Assembly (NCBI GenBank): GCA_002436415.1
Contig: DJMA01000009.1
Location: forward strand, 7,622-71,621
DNA: 64,000 bases
Direction: 5' to 3'
Source: Bdellovibrionaceae bacterium UBA6502
Lineage (GTDB): Bacteria > Bdellovibrionota > Bdellovibrionia > Bdellovibrionales > UBA840
Of the stretch, positions 7,505-17,300 are shown one piece after another; the first letter of the stretch is position 1; every line of letters starts with the position of its first letter. The notes beneath the pieces are model-generated. The model did no database searches, was not told the origin of the DNA, and worked only from the letters and a program-made list of their open reading frames with translations. The translations under genes were made by a program, and so were the position numbers.

Positions 7505-9293
7505 AAAGATTTCGGTGAAGAAAAAAGCAAAGCTTAGTACTAAAAAGTCTGCAACGAAAAAAGTAGCTGGTAAAAAAACTAGTACAAAAAAAGTAGTGTC
7601 TTTGGCTGCGAAGAAAAAGGCAAAGAAGAAAAGAACTTCTTCGAAGAAAAATGTTGAACGCAAGGCTAAGTTTCAACAAAAGTTTATTTTTGTAACAGGT
7701 GGTGTGGTTTCTTCTATTGGTAAAGGAATTGCCACGGCTAGTTTAGGAGCCTTATTAGAAGCTCGTGGTTTAAAAGTTTCTATCATGAAGTTTGATCCAT
7801 ACATTAATGTGGACCCAGGAACGATGAGCCCTTTTCAGCACGGTGAAGTTTATGTAACCAATGATGGTGCCGAAACGGATCTTGATCTTGGCCACTATGA
7901 GCGCTTTACGAATGCGGTTGCAAAAAGAGCAAATTCAGTTTCCACAGGGCAAATATATGACCGAGTGATTTCCAAAGAAAGAAGAGGGGATTATTTAGGT
8001 GGAACGGTTCAAGTGATTCCTCATATCACTGATGAAATTAAAGAAAGAATGTATGAAGCTGGCCAAGGTGCTGAAATTGTTTTGGTAGAGATTGGCGGTA
8101 CGGTTGGTGATATTGAGAGCCTTCCTTTTATGGAGGCCATTCGCCAAATGCGAAATGACGTGGGACCAGAAAATTCTGCCTTTGTTCACGTTACTTTAAT
8201 TCCTTACATTCGAGCAGCGGGAGAGTTAAAATCAAAACCGACCCAGCATTCTGTGAAAGAATTAAGGCAGATTGGTATACAGCCAGATTTTCTTTTGTGT
8301 CGTTGTGAACATGAGATTGAAGAAAGCTTAAAGAAAAAGTTAGCATTGTTTTGTGACGTTTCTGAAGGAAATGTTATTTCGATGAACGATGCCTCAACAA
8401 TTTATGAAGTTCCATTGATGTTAAACTCAGAAAAGTTCGATCAAAAAATGATAGAACGACTGAATATCTCTGGTGATAAAATTGATTTGGCTGGCTGGCG
8501 CAAAATCGTTAAGGTTCTAAAAGAACCTAAGCATAGCGTAAAGGTTGGTATCGTTGGGAAATACGTTGAGTTAAAAGAGTCCTATAAGTCATTAAATGAA
8601 GCATTAATTCATGGAGGCATCGCTAATAACTCTTCCGTGGAGAATGTTTATATTGATTCGGAAAATCTAAACTCTAAAAACATTGATAAAATTTTATCAG
8701 AAGTGGACGCAATTTTAGTACCTGGTGGATTTGGCGAACGTGGAATTGAGGGTAAAATTCTTGCCATTAAATATGCTCGTGAGAACCGGATTCCGTTTTT
8801 TGGAATCTGTTTAGGAATGCAAATGGCTGCCATCGAATTTGCTAGAAACGTTTGTGGAATTGAAGATGCTACCAGTAGAGAATTTGGTAAGAAGCGTTCG
8901 AAAAACTTTGTTATTGATATTATGGAAGAGCAAAAGACCACCACAGAAAAAGGTGGCACTATGCGCTTAGGAACTTACGCTTGTGCACTAGATAAAGACA
9001 GCTTGAGTTTTGATATTTACGAGCATAAAAACATTCAAGAGCGTCATCGCCATAGGTATGAATTTAACAATAACTATAAAGCCTTGTTTGAGAAGCGTGG
9101 AATGCGTTTGGCTGGAGTTAATAAAGAGCGAGATTTGGTTGAGATCATTGAGGTAAAAGATCATCCTTGGTTTATCGGTGTTCAATTTCATCCTGAATTT
9201 TTATCCAAGCCATTAACGCCACATCCATTGTTTAAAAACTTTGTGAAGGCAGCACTAAAACACTATATGAGTGGAATTAAATCAAAGGCTTAA
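7497..9293 (+). CDS. pyrG: CTP synthase with an N-terminal histone-H1-like lysine/alanine tail
   Basis: Converts UTP to CTP with glutamine. The first ~60 residues are a Lys/Ala/Ser/Thr-rich tail (repeats such as KKSATKK, KKTSTKK, AAKKKAKKKR), absent from usual CTP synthases. The enzyme proper then starts at KFIFVTGGVVSSIGKGI, with the amidoligase domain (MKFDPYINVDPGTM, HYERFT, GGTVGDIES) to about 330 and a glutamine amidotransferase domain with FGICLGMQMA (nucleophile Cys) and VQFHPEF (His-Glu). I use the ATG at 7497; a GTG at 7488 is possible. It overlaps kdsB and is 1 base from kdsD. The tail resembles those of bacterial H1-like proteins and may bind nucleic acid or ribosomes. Confidence 0.96.
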   Translation: MAKKISVKKKAKLSTKKSATKKVAGKKTSTKKVVSLAAKKKAKKKRTSSKKNVERKAKFQQKFIFVTGGVVSSIGKGIATASLGALLEARGLKVSIMKFDPYINVDPGTMSPFQHGEVYVTNDGAETDLDLGHYERFTNAVAKRANSVSTGQIYDRVISKERRGDYLGGTVQVIPHITDEIKERMYEAGQGAEIVLVEIGGTVGDIESLPFMEAIRQMRNDVGPENSAFVHVTLIPYIRAAGELKSKPTQHSVKELRQIGIQPDFLLCRCEHEIEESLKKKLALFCDVSEGNVISMNDASTIYEVPLMLNSEKFDQKMIERLNISGDKIDLAGWRKIVKVLKEPKHSVKVGIVGKYVELKESYKSLNEALIHGGIANNSSVENVYIDSENLNSKNIDKILSEVDAILVPGGFGERGIEGKILAIKYARENRIPFFGICLGMQMAAIEFARNVCGIEDATSREFGKKRSKNFVIDIMEEQKTTTEKGGTMRLGTYACALDKDSLSFDIYEHKNIQERHRHRYEFNNNYKALFEKRGMRLAGVNKERDLVEIIEVKDHPWFIGVQFHPEFLSKPLTPHPLFKNFVKAALKHYMSGIKSKA

Positions 9294-9294
9294 T

Positions 9295-10269
9295 ATGCAG
9301 TTAATCGAAACAGTTAAGAGGGTATTGGAACAAGAGGCGCAAGCCATATTAGCCAAAAGAGATAGTGTAGGTGATTCTTTTATCGCAGCTATTGAGGTTT
9401 TAAGTGAGTGTAAAGGAAAGGTAGTTTTTAGTGGTATCGGAAAGTCGGGCCATATTGCTACAAAAATTTCCTCGACAATGGCTTCAACCGGAACCCCTTC
9501 CATATTTGTTCATCCCGCCGAGGCTTCCCATGGGGACCTTGGTATAATCGATGAAAAAGATGTGGTCGTAATGATTTCAAACGGTGGAAATTCCGTCGAG
9601 TTGAATGACATCATTGCCTATTGCGGAAGAAAAAATATTCCTTTGATTGGCTTTACTTCTAATCCAGATTCTCAATTGGGAAAGGCTTCCAGGCATATCA
9701 TTGATATTTCTGTAAAAGAAGAGGCTTGCCCAATGGGCTTAGCTCCTACTACAAGTACTACACTGACATTGGCTTTAGGAGATGCTTTAGCCATTGGTCT
9801 TTTGGTTAAAAAGGGCTTTGGGGAAAATGATTATGCCCAATTTCATCCCGGAGGCAGTTTAGGAAGAAAACTTTTAACTCGCGTTTCTGATGTAATGCAT
9901 TCAGGCGACAGTTTACCTCTTGTTACTGAAGGAGAGTTGTTGTCAGAGATCATTTCTAAAATGACCAAGAAAGAAGTTCGTGGTGTTGCGGGAGTAATCG
10001 ACTCTAGTCGCAAACTAGTCGGAATTATCACTGATGGAGACATTCGTAGGTCTTTCGAGAAATCAAAAGAGCCTTTGTCTCTAACAGCGAAAGAGCTTAT
10101 GTCTACCAGCCCTAAAACCATTCAAGCCACTGAGCTTGCGCAAAAGGCTTTGTTTGTAATGGAGCAATTTCAAATTCAAACTTTATTTGTTGTTGATACC
10201 GATAAAGATTCACTTGAGCCAGTGGGGCTTTTACATCTTCAGGATCTCTTAAAAGCGAAAATTCGTTAA
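9295..10269 (+). CDS. kdsD: Arabinose-5-phosphate isomerase (KdsD/KpsF/GutQ family)
   Basis: Interconverts ribulose-5-P and arabinose-5-P, the first step of KDO synthesis. SIS domain in the N-terminal two thirds (FSGIGKSGHIATKISSTMAS, PAEASHGDLGI, ISNGGNSVELND, CPMGLAPTTSTT, HPGGSLGR), then two CBS domains (about residues 205-324; VAGVIDSSRKLVGIITDGDI). 324 residues from the ATG at 9295, one base after the pyrG stop; an upstream in-frame start inside pyrG is less likely. A strong intrinsic terminator follows, so transcription of this run probably ends here. Confidence 0.96.
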   Translation: MQLIETVKRVLEQEAQAILAKRDSVGDSFIAAIEVLSECKGKVVFSGIGKSGHIATKISSTMASTGTPSIFVHPAEASHGDLGIIDEKDVVVMISNGGNSVELNDIIAYCGRKNIPLIGFTSNPDSQLGKASRHIIDISVKEEACPMGLAPTTSTTLTLALGDALAIGLLVKKGFGENDYAQFHPGGSLGRKLLTRVSDVMHSGDSLPLVTEGELLSEIISKMTKKEVRGVAGVIDSSRKLVGIITDGDIRRSFEKSKEPLSLTAKELMSTSPKTIQATELAQKALFVMEQFQIQTLFVVDTDKDSLEPVGLLHLQDLLKAKIR

Positions 10270-10303
10270 TTAGAGAATTCTTCTATATTCAGTATGTGAA
10301 AAT

Positions 10304-10335
10304 AAAAAACCAGAGTCTAGCGGCTCTGGTTTTTT
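10304..10335 (+). terminator. Intrinsic terminator after kdsD
   Basis: Perfect 12-base stem AAAAAACCAGAG / CTCTGGTTTTTT with an 8-base loop and a T-run. The flanking A-run means it could work on both strands. Confidence 0.9.
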
Positions 10336-10473
10336 GTTTAGAAATGCATTTGTAGCAAGAGTTATAGGCTTTTGTTAGAGTGAGCCTTTAAATAAGTCTG
10401 TTACCTACCAAAGTATAGTTCCTAATTTCTTCAATCACTTGAAGCATCGAAAAAGCTCAGGCAGACTATATAT

Positions 10474-10980
10474 ATGGTAGAAGTTGCGAAATTAAAAAAA
10501 ATTAAGGCGATCTTTTTTGATGTAGATGGAGTCATGACTGATGGCGGAGTTCAACTCCGTGAAGATGGAGAATGGGTTCGTCGGTTTAATGTTCGAGATG
10601 GCATTGGAATTAAATTTTTAATCCAACATGGCTACCACGTTTGTGTAATTACTGGCGCAAAGTCTGGTGATGTGATCAAGAGGATCGAGTTTTTGGGGAT
10701 ACCGCATTTTTACCGTGGTATTGTAGATAAGACGGTTGTTTTTGATGAACACCTTAAAAAACATAATTTAAAAGAAGAAGAGTGCTCCTTTATCGGGGAT
10801 GATGTTTTTGATCTTCCTTTGATTGAACGCTGTGGTTTTGGGGTAACAGTACCTAATGCCGTGGATGAATGCCTCGAAAAGGCTGACTACATCACAAAAC
10901 GTGAGGGTGGAACTGGGGCAGTAAGAGAGCTTTGTGATTTAGTGATTAAGTATTCAGAGCAAGGAAAAGGAAATCCATGA
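10474..10980 (+). CDS. kdsC: KDO-8-phosphate phosphatase
   Basis: HAD-family phosphatase that removes phosphate from KDO-8-P. Motif I FFDVDGVMTDGG, motif II VITGAKS, the Lys region VDKTVVFDE, motif IV FIGDDVFDLPLI, and the C-terminal TKREGGTGAVRELCD typical of KdsC. 168 residues, family length. The ATG at 10474 follows TATATATGG with no clear Shine-Dalgarno sequence. Its TGA overlaps the ATG of the next gene (ATGA), coupling LPS sugar synthesis to the outer-membrane barrel gene. kdsA is not in this window. Confidence 0.96.
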   Translation: MVEVAKLKKIKAIFFDVDGVMTDGGVQLREDGEWVRRFNVRDGIGIKFLIQHGYHVCVITGAKSGDVIKRIEFLGIPHFYRGIVDKTVVFDEHLKKHNLKEEECSFIGDDVFDLPLIERCGFGVTVPNAVDECLEKADYITKREGGTGAVRELCDLVIKYSEQGKGNP

Positions 10981-11702
10981 AAACACTTTTAAGTTTAATG
11001 ATTGTCGGCTTTTCTATGTCGTTGGCAGCCGCTGAGGAAGTGGTTGAAGAAGTAAAGTTTGAAAAGAGTGAATTGGCTAGAGATGCGGTTTTGCCGGTTT
11101 TTCGAAACCAGGTTGTGGTAAAAAGTCGTACGGTGGAAACAGAAGGGCGATTTGAAATCGCTGGAATTTTTGGAAAAACAATGAACGATGCTTTTTATGA
11201 TAATTATCCCGTGATTTTACAAGGGAACTATCATTTAAATGAAAAGCATGGTGTGCAGATTGAATATGGTATTTATAGTTCCTCCCAAAACTCCTTTGTC
11301 GGGCAGGTACAAGATCGTAATAGCTACTTTCAACTTGATGAGGTACCTACTTTAGACAGTATGTATTCATTGCTTTGGGAGTATACGCCTTATTATGGAA
11401 AAATAAGTTTTTCGAAGGATACGGTTTATAACCTATCGATTTACACAATTGTTGGTTATGGGCAATTGCAGTATTCAGGTCCAAATATTAGTGAAAGCAG
11501 TTCGGTATTTCATTTGGGACTGGGAGAAAAACTCTACTTTAGTAAGAACTTTGGCTTAAAGTTAGACCTAAGGGCAAAGTTTTATCAGTTCCCTGATTTC
11601 GTTTCTAAAGCAGGGGATACAAAGAGTGCTCCGGTACCTCCATTTGATAATGAGAGTGTTTTTAATACTGAGCTGTCTGTTGGTCTGCTCTATATTTTCT
11701 AA
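10977..11702 (+). CDS. Outer-membrane beta-barrel protein (GltA/GltB-like position)
   Basis: 241 residues with a Sec signal peptide (LLSLMIVGFSMSLAAA), a short linker, and amphipathic beta strands ending in an aromatic C-terminus (SVGLLYIF), as in outer-membrane barrels. Motifs such as FGKTMNDAFYDNYPV, YHLNEKHGVQIEYG and LLWEYTPYYGK recur in the next barrel gene (ILNDAFFTNQIF, YHFSEKYSTEFIY, LKFTPFYGK), so the two are paralogs. In Myxococcus the Glt machine has paired outer-membrane barrels (GltA/GltB); that role is inferred from context. Coupled to kdsC by ATGA; an intrinsic terminator follows. Confidence 0.8.
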   Translation: MKTLLSLMIVGFSMSLAAAEEVVEEVKFEKSELARDAVLPVFRNQVVVKSRTVETEGRFEIAGIFGKTMNDAFYDNYPVILQGNYHLNEKHGVQIEYGIYSSSQNSFVGQVQDRNSYFQLDEVPTLDSMYSLLWEYTPYYGKISFSKDTVYNLSIYTIVGYGQLQYSGPNISESSSVFHLGLGEKLYFSKNFGLKLDLRAKFYQFPDFVSKAGDTKSAPVPPFDNESVFNTELSVGLLYIF

Positions 11703-11745
11703 GTGCATAAAATTTCCGAGTAAATTTAAAACAACAAAAAGACTG

Positions 11746-11774
11746 AAAACCACTTTTCAAAAATAAGTGGTTTT
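11746..11774 (+). terminator. Intrinsic terminator between the two barrel genes
   Basis: Stem AAAACCACTT / AAGTGGTTTT, 9-base loop, T-run after it. It separates the kdsC-barrel pair from the main gliding block. Confidence 0.85.
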
Positions 11775-11910
11775 TTGTTTTTATTTAAAGTCTTTCGCTT
11801 TTCATAAAGATCTCCTTCAGATCAAAGTCCAATTAATTTCGGTAAGCTACATTAAATGCACCGAGTCCTTTATTCTATTCTAGAGTAATTGTAGATATTT
11901 GGAGAATCCA

Positions 11911-12678
11911 ATGAGTAAACTTACTATGCAACTCATCTTTTTAATGGTCACTTTGCTGGCTGGTGGAAACTTATATTCAGCTGATGATGAATTTGAATCT
12001 CAGGTTGATGATCTTTTGTATAAAAACGAAGAAGCAGAACCTCGTAGGCGGAACAGGAACAAGAGCTATAAGTTTGAAGAGATAAATCAGTTAAAATACT
12101 TATCGCCATTTAAAGATGTAGCAATCATTCAGAAAAAGCTTTTACCTAAAACCTCAAGATGGGAAGCCTTCCCTGGCATAGGTGTTATTTTAAATGACGC
12201 TTTTTTTACGAATCAAATTTTTTCATTTCGTTTTGGTTATCACTTTAGTGAAAAGTATTCTACCGAGTTCATTTATGCGGGACTGAGTCAGAGTGAGAAA
12301 GATGTGACAACTGACTTAGACAGTAAGCTATCAGTAACTACATCAAGCATTGTTACTCCGCAGTCTTTTACGGGCCTTGATTTGAAGTTTACGCCTTTCT
12401 ACGGAAAGATGTCCTATGTAGATTCGAGCATCGTACCTTATGAAACTTATTTTTCGGCAGGTTTAGGGATGATGAAGACAAATCAAGATACATCACCAAT
12501 GAGTTTGCATGCTGGTATTGGCCAACACTTTGCTTTAAATAAATCCTTAGCGATTCGATGGGACACTAGTTTTTATTGGTACAAATCAGCCAATCAAAGC
12601 ACAAGTAGCGAATCTCTTTATACGAACATTCATTTTACAATTGGCGCAAGCTTTTTCTTTCCAGGAGTTGATAACTGA
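11911..12678 (+). CDS. Outer-membrane beta-barrel protein, second paralog (Glt-type)
   Basis: 255 residues: signal peptide (LTMQLIFLMVTLLAGGNLYSA), an acidic then basic linker (EEAEPRRRNRNK), then a barrel of about 200 residues ending ASFFFPGVDN. Shares the NDAFF / YHFSEKYS / FTPFYGKMSY pattern with the previous barrel. The ATG at 11911 follows TTTGGAGA; an in-frame TTG at 11899 overlaps that ribosome-binding site and is unlikely. The stop overlaps the next ATG by one base (TGATG), making this the first gene of a tightly coupled block running to 22617. Confidence 0.8.
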   Translation: MSKLTMQLIFLMVTLLAGGNLYSADDEFESQVDDLLYKNEEAEPRRRNRNKSYKFEEINQLKYLSPFKDVAIIQKKLLPKTSRWEAFPGIGVILNDAFFTNQIFSFRFGYHFSEKYSTEFIYAGLSQSEKDVTTDLDSKLSVTTSSIVTPQSFTGLDLKFTPFYGKMSYVDSSIVPYETYFSAGLGMMKTNQDTSPMSLHAGIGQHFALNKSLAIRWDTSFYWYKSANQSTSSESLYTNIHFTIGASFFFPGVDN

Positions 12679-14297
12679 TGAAAAAACAACTATGGATTTT
12701 TGCAATATGTAGTTCTCTTTGTTTGCCTGTGGTTTCAGACACCACAACGGCAAATGAACTTGAACTAAAGGAACAAGAAAGTATCACGGTAGCTCAAAGG
12801 TCGAAGAAACGTCGTCGGGTGCGTAAAAAACGTAGTAGTTCTAAAAAAGAACTAATCTATGCTTTGCGTTTAGCTAGAAAGCAGGATTACGTTGAAGCAA
12901 GTAAGGCCTTATATCAATTGAGTCGTAGTCCTAGGTATAGAAAAGAAAGACAGCAAATCAAATACATTCTTGGTCTAATGTTGAGTGAGCTTGGTTTGTA
13001 TCAGACGGCTGCTTACCAATATGTTGGTGTTATTCAAAGTGGAAACACTCGTTACATTAATAAAGCACTAGAAAAGCTTTCGATCGCAGCTGACTATCTT
13101 GATGATGAGAGATTGTTAAACTACTCAATGACTAAAATCGACTTGAATAAATACCCTAAAGATCAGTGGGATATGCTTCGTTACCGAATTGGTCAGGTGT
13201 ATTCTGAAAAAGGGGATTTACCAAGGGCGGCAAAATATTTTAAAAAGGTTCCACAAGAATCTCCGTTTTACACTCGATCTAAATACCAAGAGTCATTGGT
13301 TCAAGCTGAAAGAGGAAACGTAAAGCAAGCGGTTAGAGGCTTTTTAGAACTATTTAATTCTAGAAACAACTATGGTGAGTCTGATCCCATTCGCGTAGGT
13401 GCTTTAATGGGCTTAGCTAGGTCTTACTACCAAGCGAAAAGATGGGACAAAGCCATTGAACTTTACAAACAAGTTCCAAAAAGCTCTGAATTTTGGCATC
13501 AGTCTTTGTTTGAGTTGTCTTGGGCGCAGATGAGAAGTGGTAAATTTAGATCGGTTTTGAGTAATTTCCACACGCTACACTCTAGCTACTATGAGGTAAA
13601 CTATATTCCAGAATCTCTTTTGCTTAGAGGGATTGTTTACTTATACATTTGTAAGTATGAGGAGATGGAAAAAACTCTAGATACTTTTCGTCAAATTTAC
13701 TTACCTGTAGCAAATCAGATAAAAACTTATATGCGTAATCGACCAAAGAACTCCAAAGTATTTAGTGACTTTGAACTCTTTGCCAACAATTTTGAAAACT
13801 ACGCAAAACAAATCGAAAATGAAGGCTATGCCTTACCGGGTATGATCTATAAGCATGTCTATGAGCAAGGTAATATTCGTGCGGCATCGAACTATCTATA
13901 CAAGCTTAGACGAGAGCAAGATGCTATGAACTCTATGGCAACATCTTGGCAAAACTCTGATGTAGGTAAGAGTTCAAAACGTCTGATAGCAAAAAGAATT
14001 GCCAGTACCGAATCAAGAATCGGTGCTTACGTTAAAAAACATCTTTATGACGTAATGGACGAAATTTCTAGCATCAATGAGCAAGAAGAATTTGCTCGAT
14101 TTGAAATGACTAATAGTGAAAAAGAAAACATCCGCAATCGTATGTTGGAGACTGAACCAGAGAAAAGTTCGATTGATGCGGAAGTAACGAGAGATATTTA
14201 TATTGAAAATGGATATGAATACTGGCCATTCCGTGGAGAGTATTGGTTGGACGAACTTGGAAATTACCATTATTTGGGTGTTTCCTCTTGTAAATAG
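12678..14297 (+). CDS. Periplasmic TPR protein (GltC-like, tentative)
   Basis: 539 residues. N-terminal signal peptide (LWIFAICSSLCLPVVS), then a very basic stretch near residue 40-55 (RSKKRRRVRKKR), then many TPR-type helical pairs from about 60 to 330 (e.g. LGLMLSELGLYQTAAYQYVG, GQVYSEKGDLPRAAKYFKKV, GLARSYYQAKRWDKAIELYK). The C-terminal 200 residues are helical without clear repeats and end in an aromatic segment (YEYWPFRGEYWLDELGNYHY). The Glt machine of Myxococcus includes a periplasmic TPR protein (GltC) next to the barrels; the match here is by position and architecture only. Confidence 0.75.
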   Translation: MKKQLWIFAICSSLCLPVVSDTTTANELELKEQESITVAQRSKKRRRVRKKRSSSKKELIYALRLARKQDYVEASKALYQLSRSPRYRKERQQIKYILGLMLSELGLYQTAAYQYVGVIQSGNTRYINKALEKLSIAADYLDDERLLNYSMTKIDLNKYPKDQWDMLRYRIGQVYSEKGDLPRAAKYFKKVPQESPFYTRSKYQESLVQAERGNVKQAVRGFLELFNSRNNYGESDPIRVGALMGLARSYYQAKRWDKAIELYKQVPKSSEFWHQSLFELSWAQMRSGKFRSVLSNFHTLHSSYYEVNYIPESLLLRGIVYLYICKYEEMEKTLDTFRQIYLPVANQIKTYMRNRPKNSKVFSDFELFANNFENYAKQIENEGYALPGMIYKHVYEQGNIRAASNYLYKLRREQDAMNSMATSWQNSDVGKSSKRLIAKRIASTESRIGAYVKKHLYDVMDEISSINEQEEFARFEMTNSEKENIRNRMLETEPEKSSIDAEVTRDIYIENGYEYWPFRGEYWLDELGNYHYLGVSSCK

Positions 14298-14314
14298 TAT
14301 TGGAAGTTAAGCTA

Positions 14315-17300
14315 GTGAGAAACGAGAAGACGAAATTAAAATTATCAGCAAGGATATTTATTGTATCCTTAAGTATGAGCTTTGTCTTTAGCCCAGAGCA
14401 AGTTCTTGCCGCGGCCAATACGAAGACGGTGAAGTTAAAGAAACGATCTCGAAAAACAGTTGGAGACATTCTTTCGAACATCAAGAAAACGGATGACAAG
14501 CGCTCGACAAAGCTATCATTTTCTGGAAATAAAATTGAGCTTGAAGATGAGGCCAAGAATCGAAATTTGAAAGCCATTAAGCCGCCAAATTCGAAGCGTT
14601 TTATGCGTGAGTCTAACCAAGAAATTAGTCGTTTAGAAGTTGTGGTTGATAAATCCATTGAGCAACTACATCGCCTGATACAAAAATACCAAAGAAGCTC
14701 AAATCGTGGGGAGCTTTGGTTGCGTCAAGGGGAGCTTTATGTTGAGAAAGCCCGTTTGGTTGAGCAGAGACTTTTTAATGAATACGACCGAAAAATTGAG
14801 CTATACGAAAAGAAAAAGCTAAGAAGAAAACCTAAAATAGATCTAAAGGCTTCCAAGGATTATTACCGAAGAGCTGAAAAACTTTATAAATGGTTTATTT
14901 CTGACTTTAAAAATGATCCTAAAATGGATCAGGCTCTTTTCTTTTTAGGTTATATCAATTTTGAATTGGGTAAAAAAGGGGAAGGGGAGCATTTTTACTC
15001 TTTGTTAACTAAAAAGTACCCACGTTCAAATTATGTTTCTGAAACGCATTTTGCTCTTGGGGAATATTACTTTGACCGCGATGATTGGAAGAGTGCCCTT
15101 ACTGAGTACAATCGAGTGATTAAGTATAAAAACAGTCGACTGTTTTCTTTTGCTTACTACAAAAGAGCTTGGTGTTTGTACCGTATCGGAATTGCAGGAA
15201 AAGCGATTAAATCTTTAGAAAAAGTAATTATTCGAGCTCGACAGGCAAAGAGAGATGGAGTTAAAGCATCTGATGGACGAATTCGTTTAGCGACAGAAGC
15301 TTTGCGAGACATTGTATTGTTTTACTCTGAGTCTGGTGACTATAGAAAAGCACAAAAATATTTTAGAGTTTTAGCTGGTAGTAAGCCTTCTGAAAAAATG
15401 TCAGAGAATCTTGCCTATTTATATAGTGCAAAAGGAAAACTACAAGAAGCCAGCTATGTATTTAAATCTTTAATCTCTAAAGACCCAACGGGGCCTGAAT
15501 CTTATGAGTATCAAAAACAAATTGTTTTAAATTACTCTAATGCCGGTAATCGTAAGTTCTTTAAGACAGAGCTGATTCGTTGGATTAAGGATTATGGACC
15601 AGATAGTGCGTGGTATCGTGCAAATCAAACGAATCAAGAATTGATTGCCAAATCTAGTTCCACTCGAGAGAAGGTTCTTCGAGTGGATGCCTTGAAGTGG
15701 CACCAAGTTTATCAAAACACTCGTTCTGAGTCAGCGGTAGCTGAGGCCTTGGCTGGTTATGAACTTTATTTTGATTACTTTGAAAAGTCACCAAGCGCTC
15801 ATGAAATGTTCTTCTATGCTGGTGAATTAATGTTTGAGTTGAAGTCTTATAAGAAGTCTTCACTATACTATCAAAAAAGTGTTGAAACCGCAGCGGTTGG
15901 CTCTGGCAAATTTTTGAAAAAAGCTAGTTTAAATCGTTTGGTTTCTATGGAAAGGTCATTGCCTGACACTAAAAATATGGAAGCAAAGGTTAAAGGGACC
16001 CAAGCGGTTACTATGCCTGAGATTGTTAGAGAGTTTGTCTTGGCGGGACAAGATCACATCAACCGTTTTCCAAATGATGAAAGCTCTGTGGAAGTTCGAT
16101 TCCGAGTTGCTAGGATTTTATATCTTTACAATTTGTTAGACAAAGCCGAGTTGTATTTCAAACAAGTGGTGCAAATGGCTCCAAAGTCTAAGTACGCAGA
16201 ATATTCAGCAAATTTATTGCTAGATATCTATAACTTGAGAGAAGATTATGCCGGAATGGCTCGAGTAGGTAATGAAATCCTGGCTGTAAAAGGTTTTCAA
16301 AATGCGCAGCTCACAAATGACATTCAAGACATTGTTGAGAAAGCAGCTTTTAATGAAGCACAAAGTTTTGAGAAAAAAGGTGACTACGAGAAGGCAGCGG
16401 AATCTTTTGCCAAGTTTGCGAAAAAGTACTCAGGCTCAAGCTTAGCGACATCAGCTCTTTATAACTCAGGGGTAAACTATGAGAGATCTGGAAATATCTT
16501 AGCTGCTATTCCTATCTATAGCCGAGTGATTCAAAGACCTGGTAAAGATGATGGCGACCTAGTTAAAAAGGCAAGATTGTTACAGGCAAATCTTTATGAA
16601 AAAACAGGAAACTTGGAAAAGGCTGCCGAGCTTTATGTAGGATACGCTAATTCTTATCCTCAAGATAAACTAAGATCGGATCTGTACTTCAATTCAGCCA
16701 TTATTTATTCTGGAGCAGGAAAACATAAAACTGCTTCTAGTATTTTTAATAAATATTACGAATTGAATAAAAAGAACGCGAACGGAATTCAAGCTCTTTA
16801 CCATTTAGGGAAAGAGCAAGAAAAGTTAGGAAATCGAAAGTCTGCCATTGCCTACTATCGTATTTACCTAAACTCTGTTAAGCCCGCAGGTGATCAGTAT
16901 GCTGAAACGGCCTACAATATGGCGCAGCTATATGATCAAGAAAGGGATTATGGCAAAGCGGATTTTTGGTACAAAAAAATTGTAAATGAAGTGCGTGGAA
17001 ACAATCGAGTAAACTACTATAAAGCGGCTGCAAGATTGGAGCTCACCTTAGATATGTACAAAAAGTTTGTTTCTGTGAAGCTACCCAAAGACACTCGTAA
17101 ACAGCAAAAAATTGTACAAAGCCAACTTGTTAATCTAGAAAAATTGAATGCCGAGTTTGCGTCAATTGTAAAGATGAACTCAGGAGAACAAGCAATTAGT
17201 TCTTTGATTTGGAGTGGTAAGGCCTATGAGTATATGGGAAATTCCATTAAGACAGCGCCAAAACCAGCTGGTTTGAACGCAGATCAAATCAAACAATACG

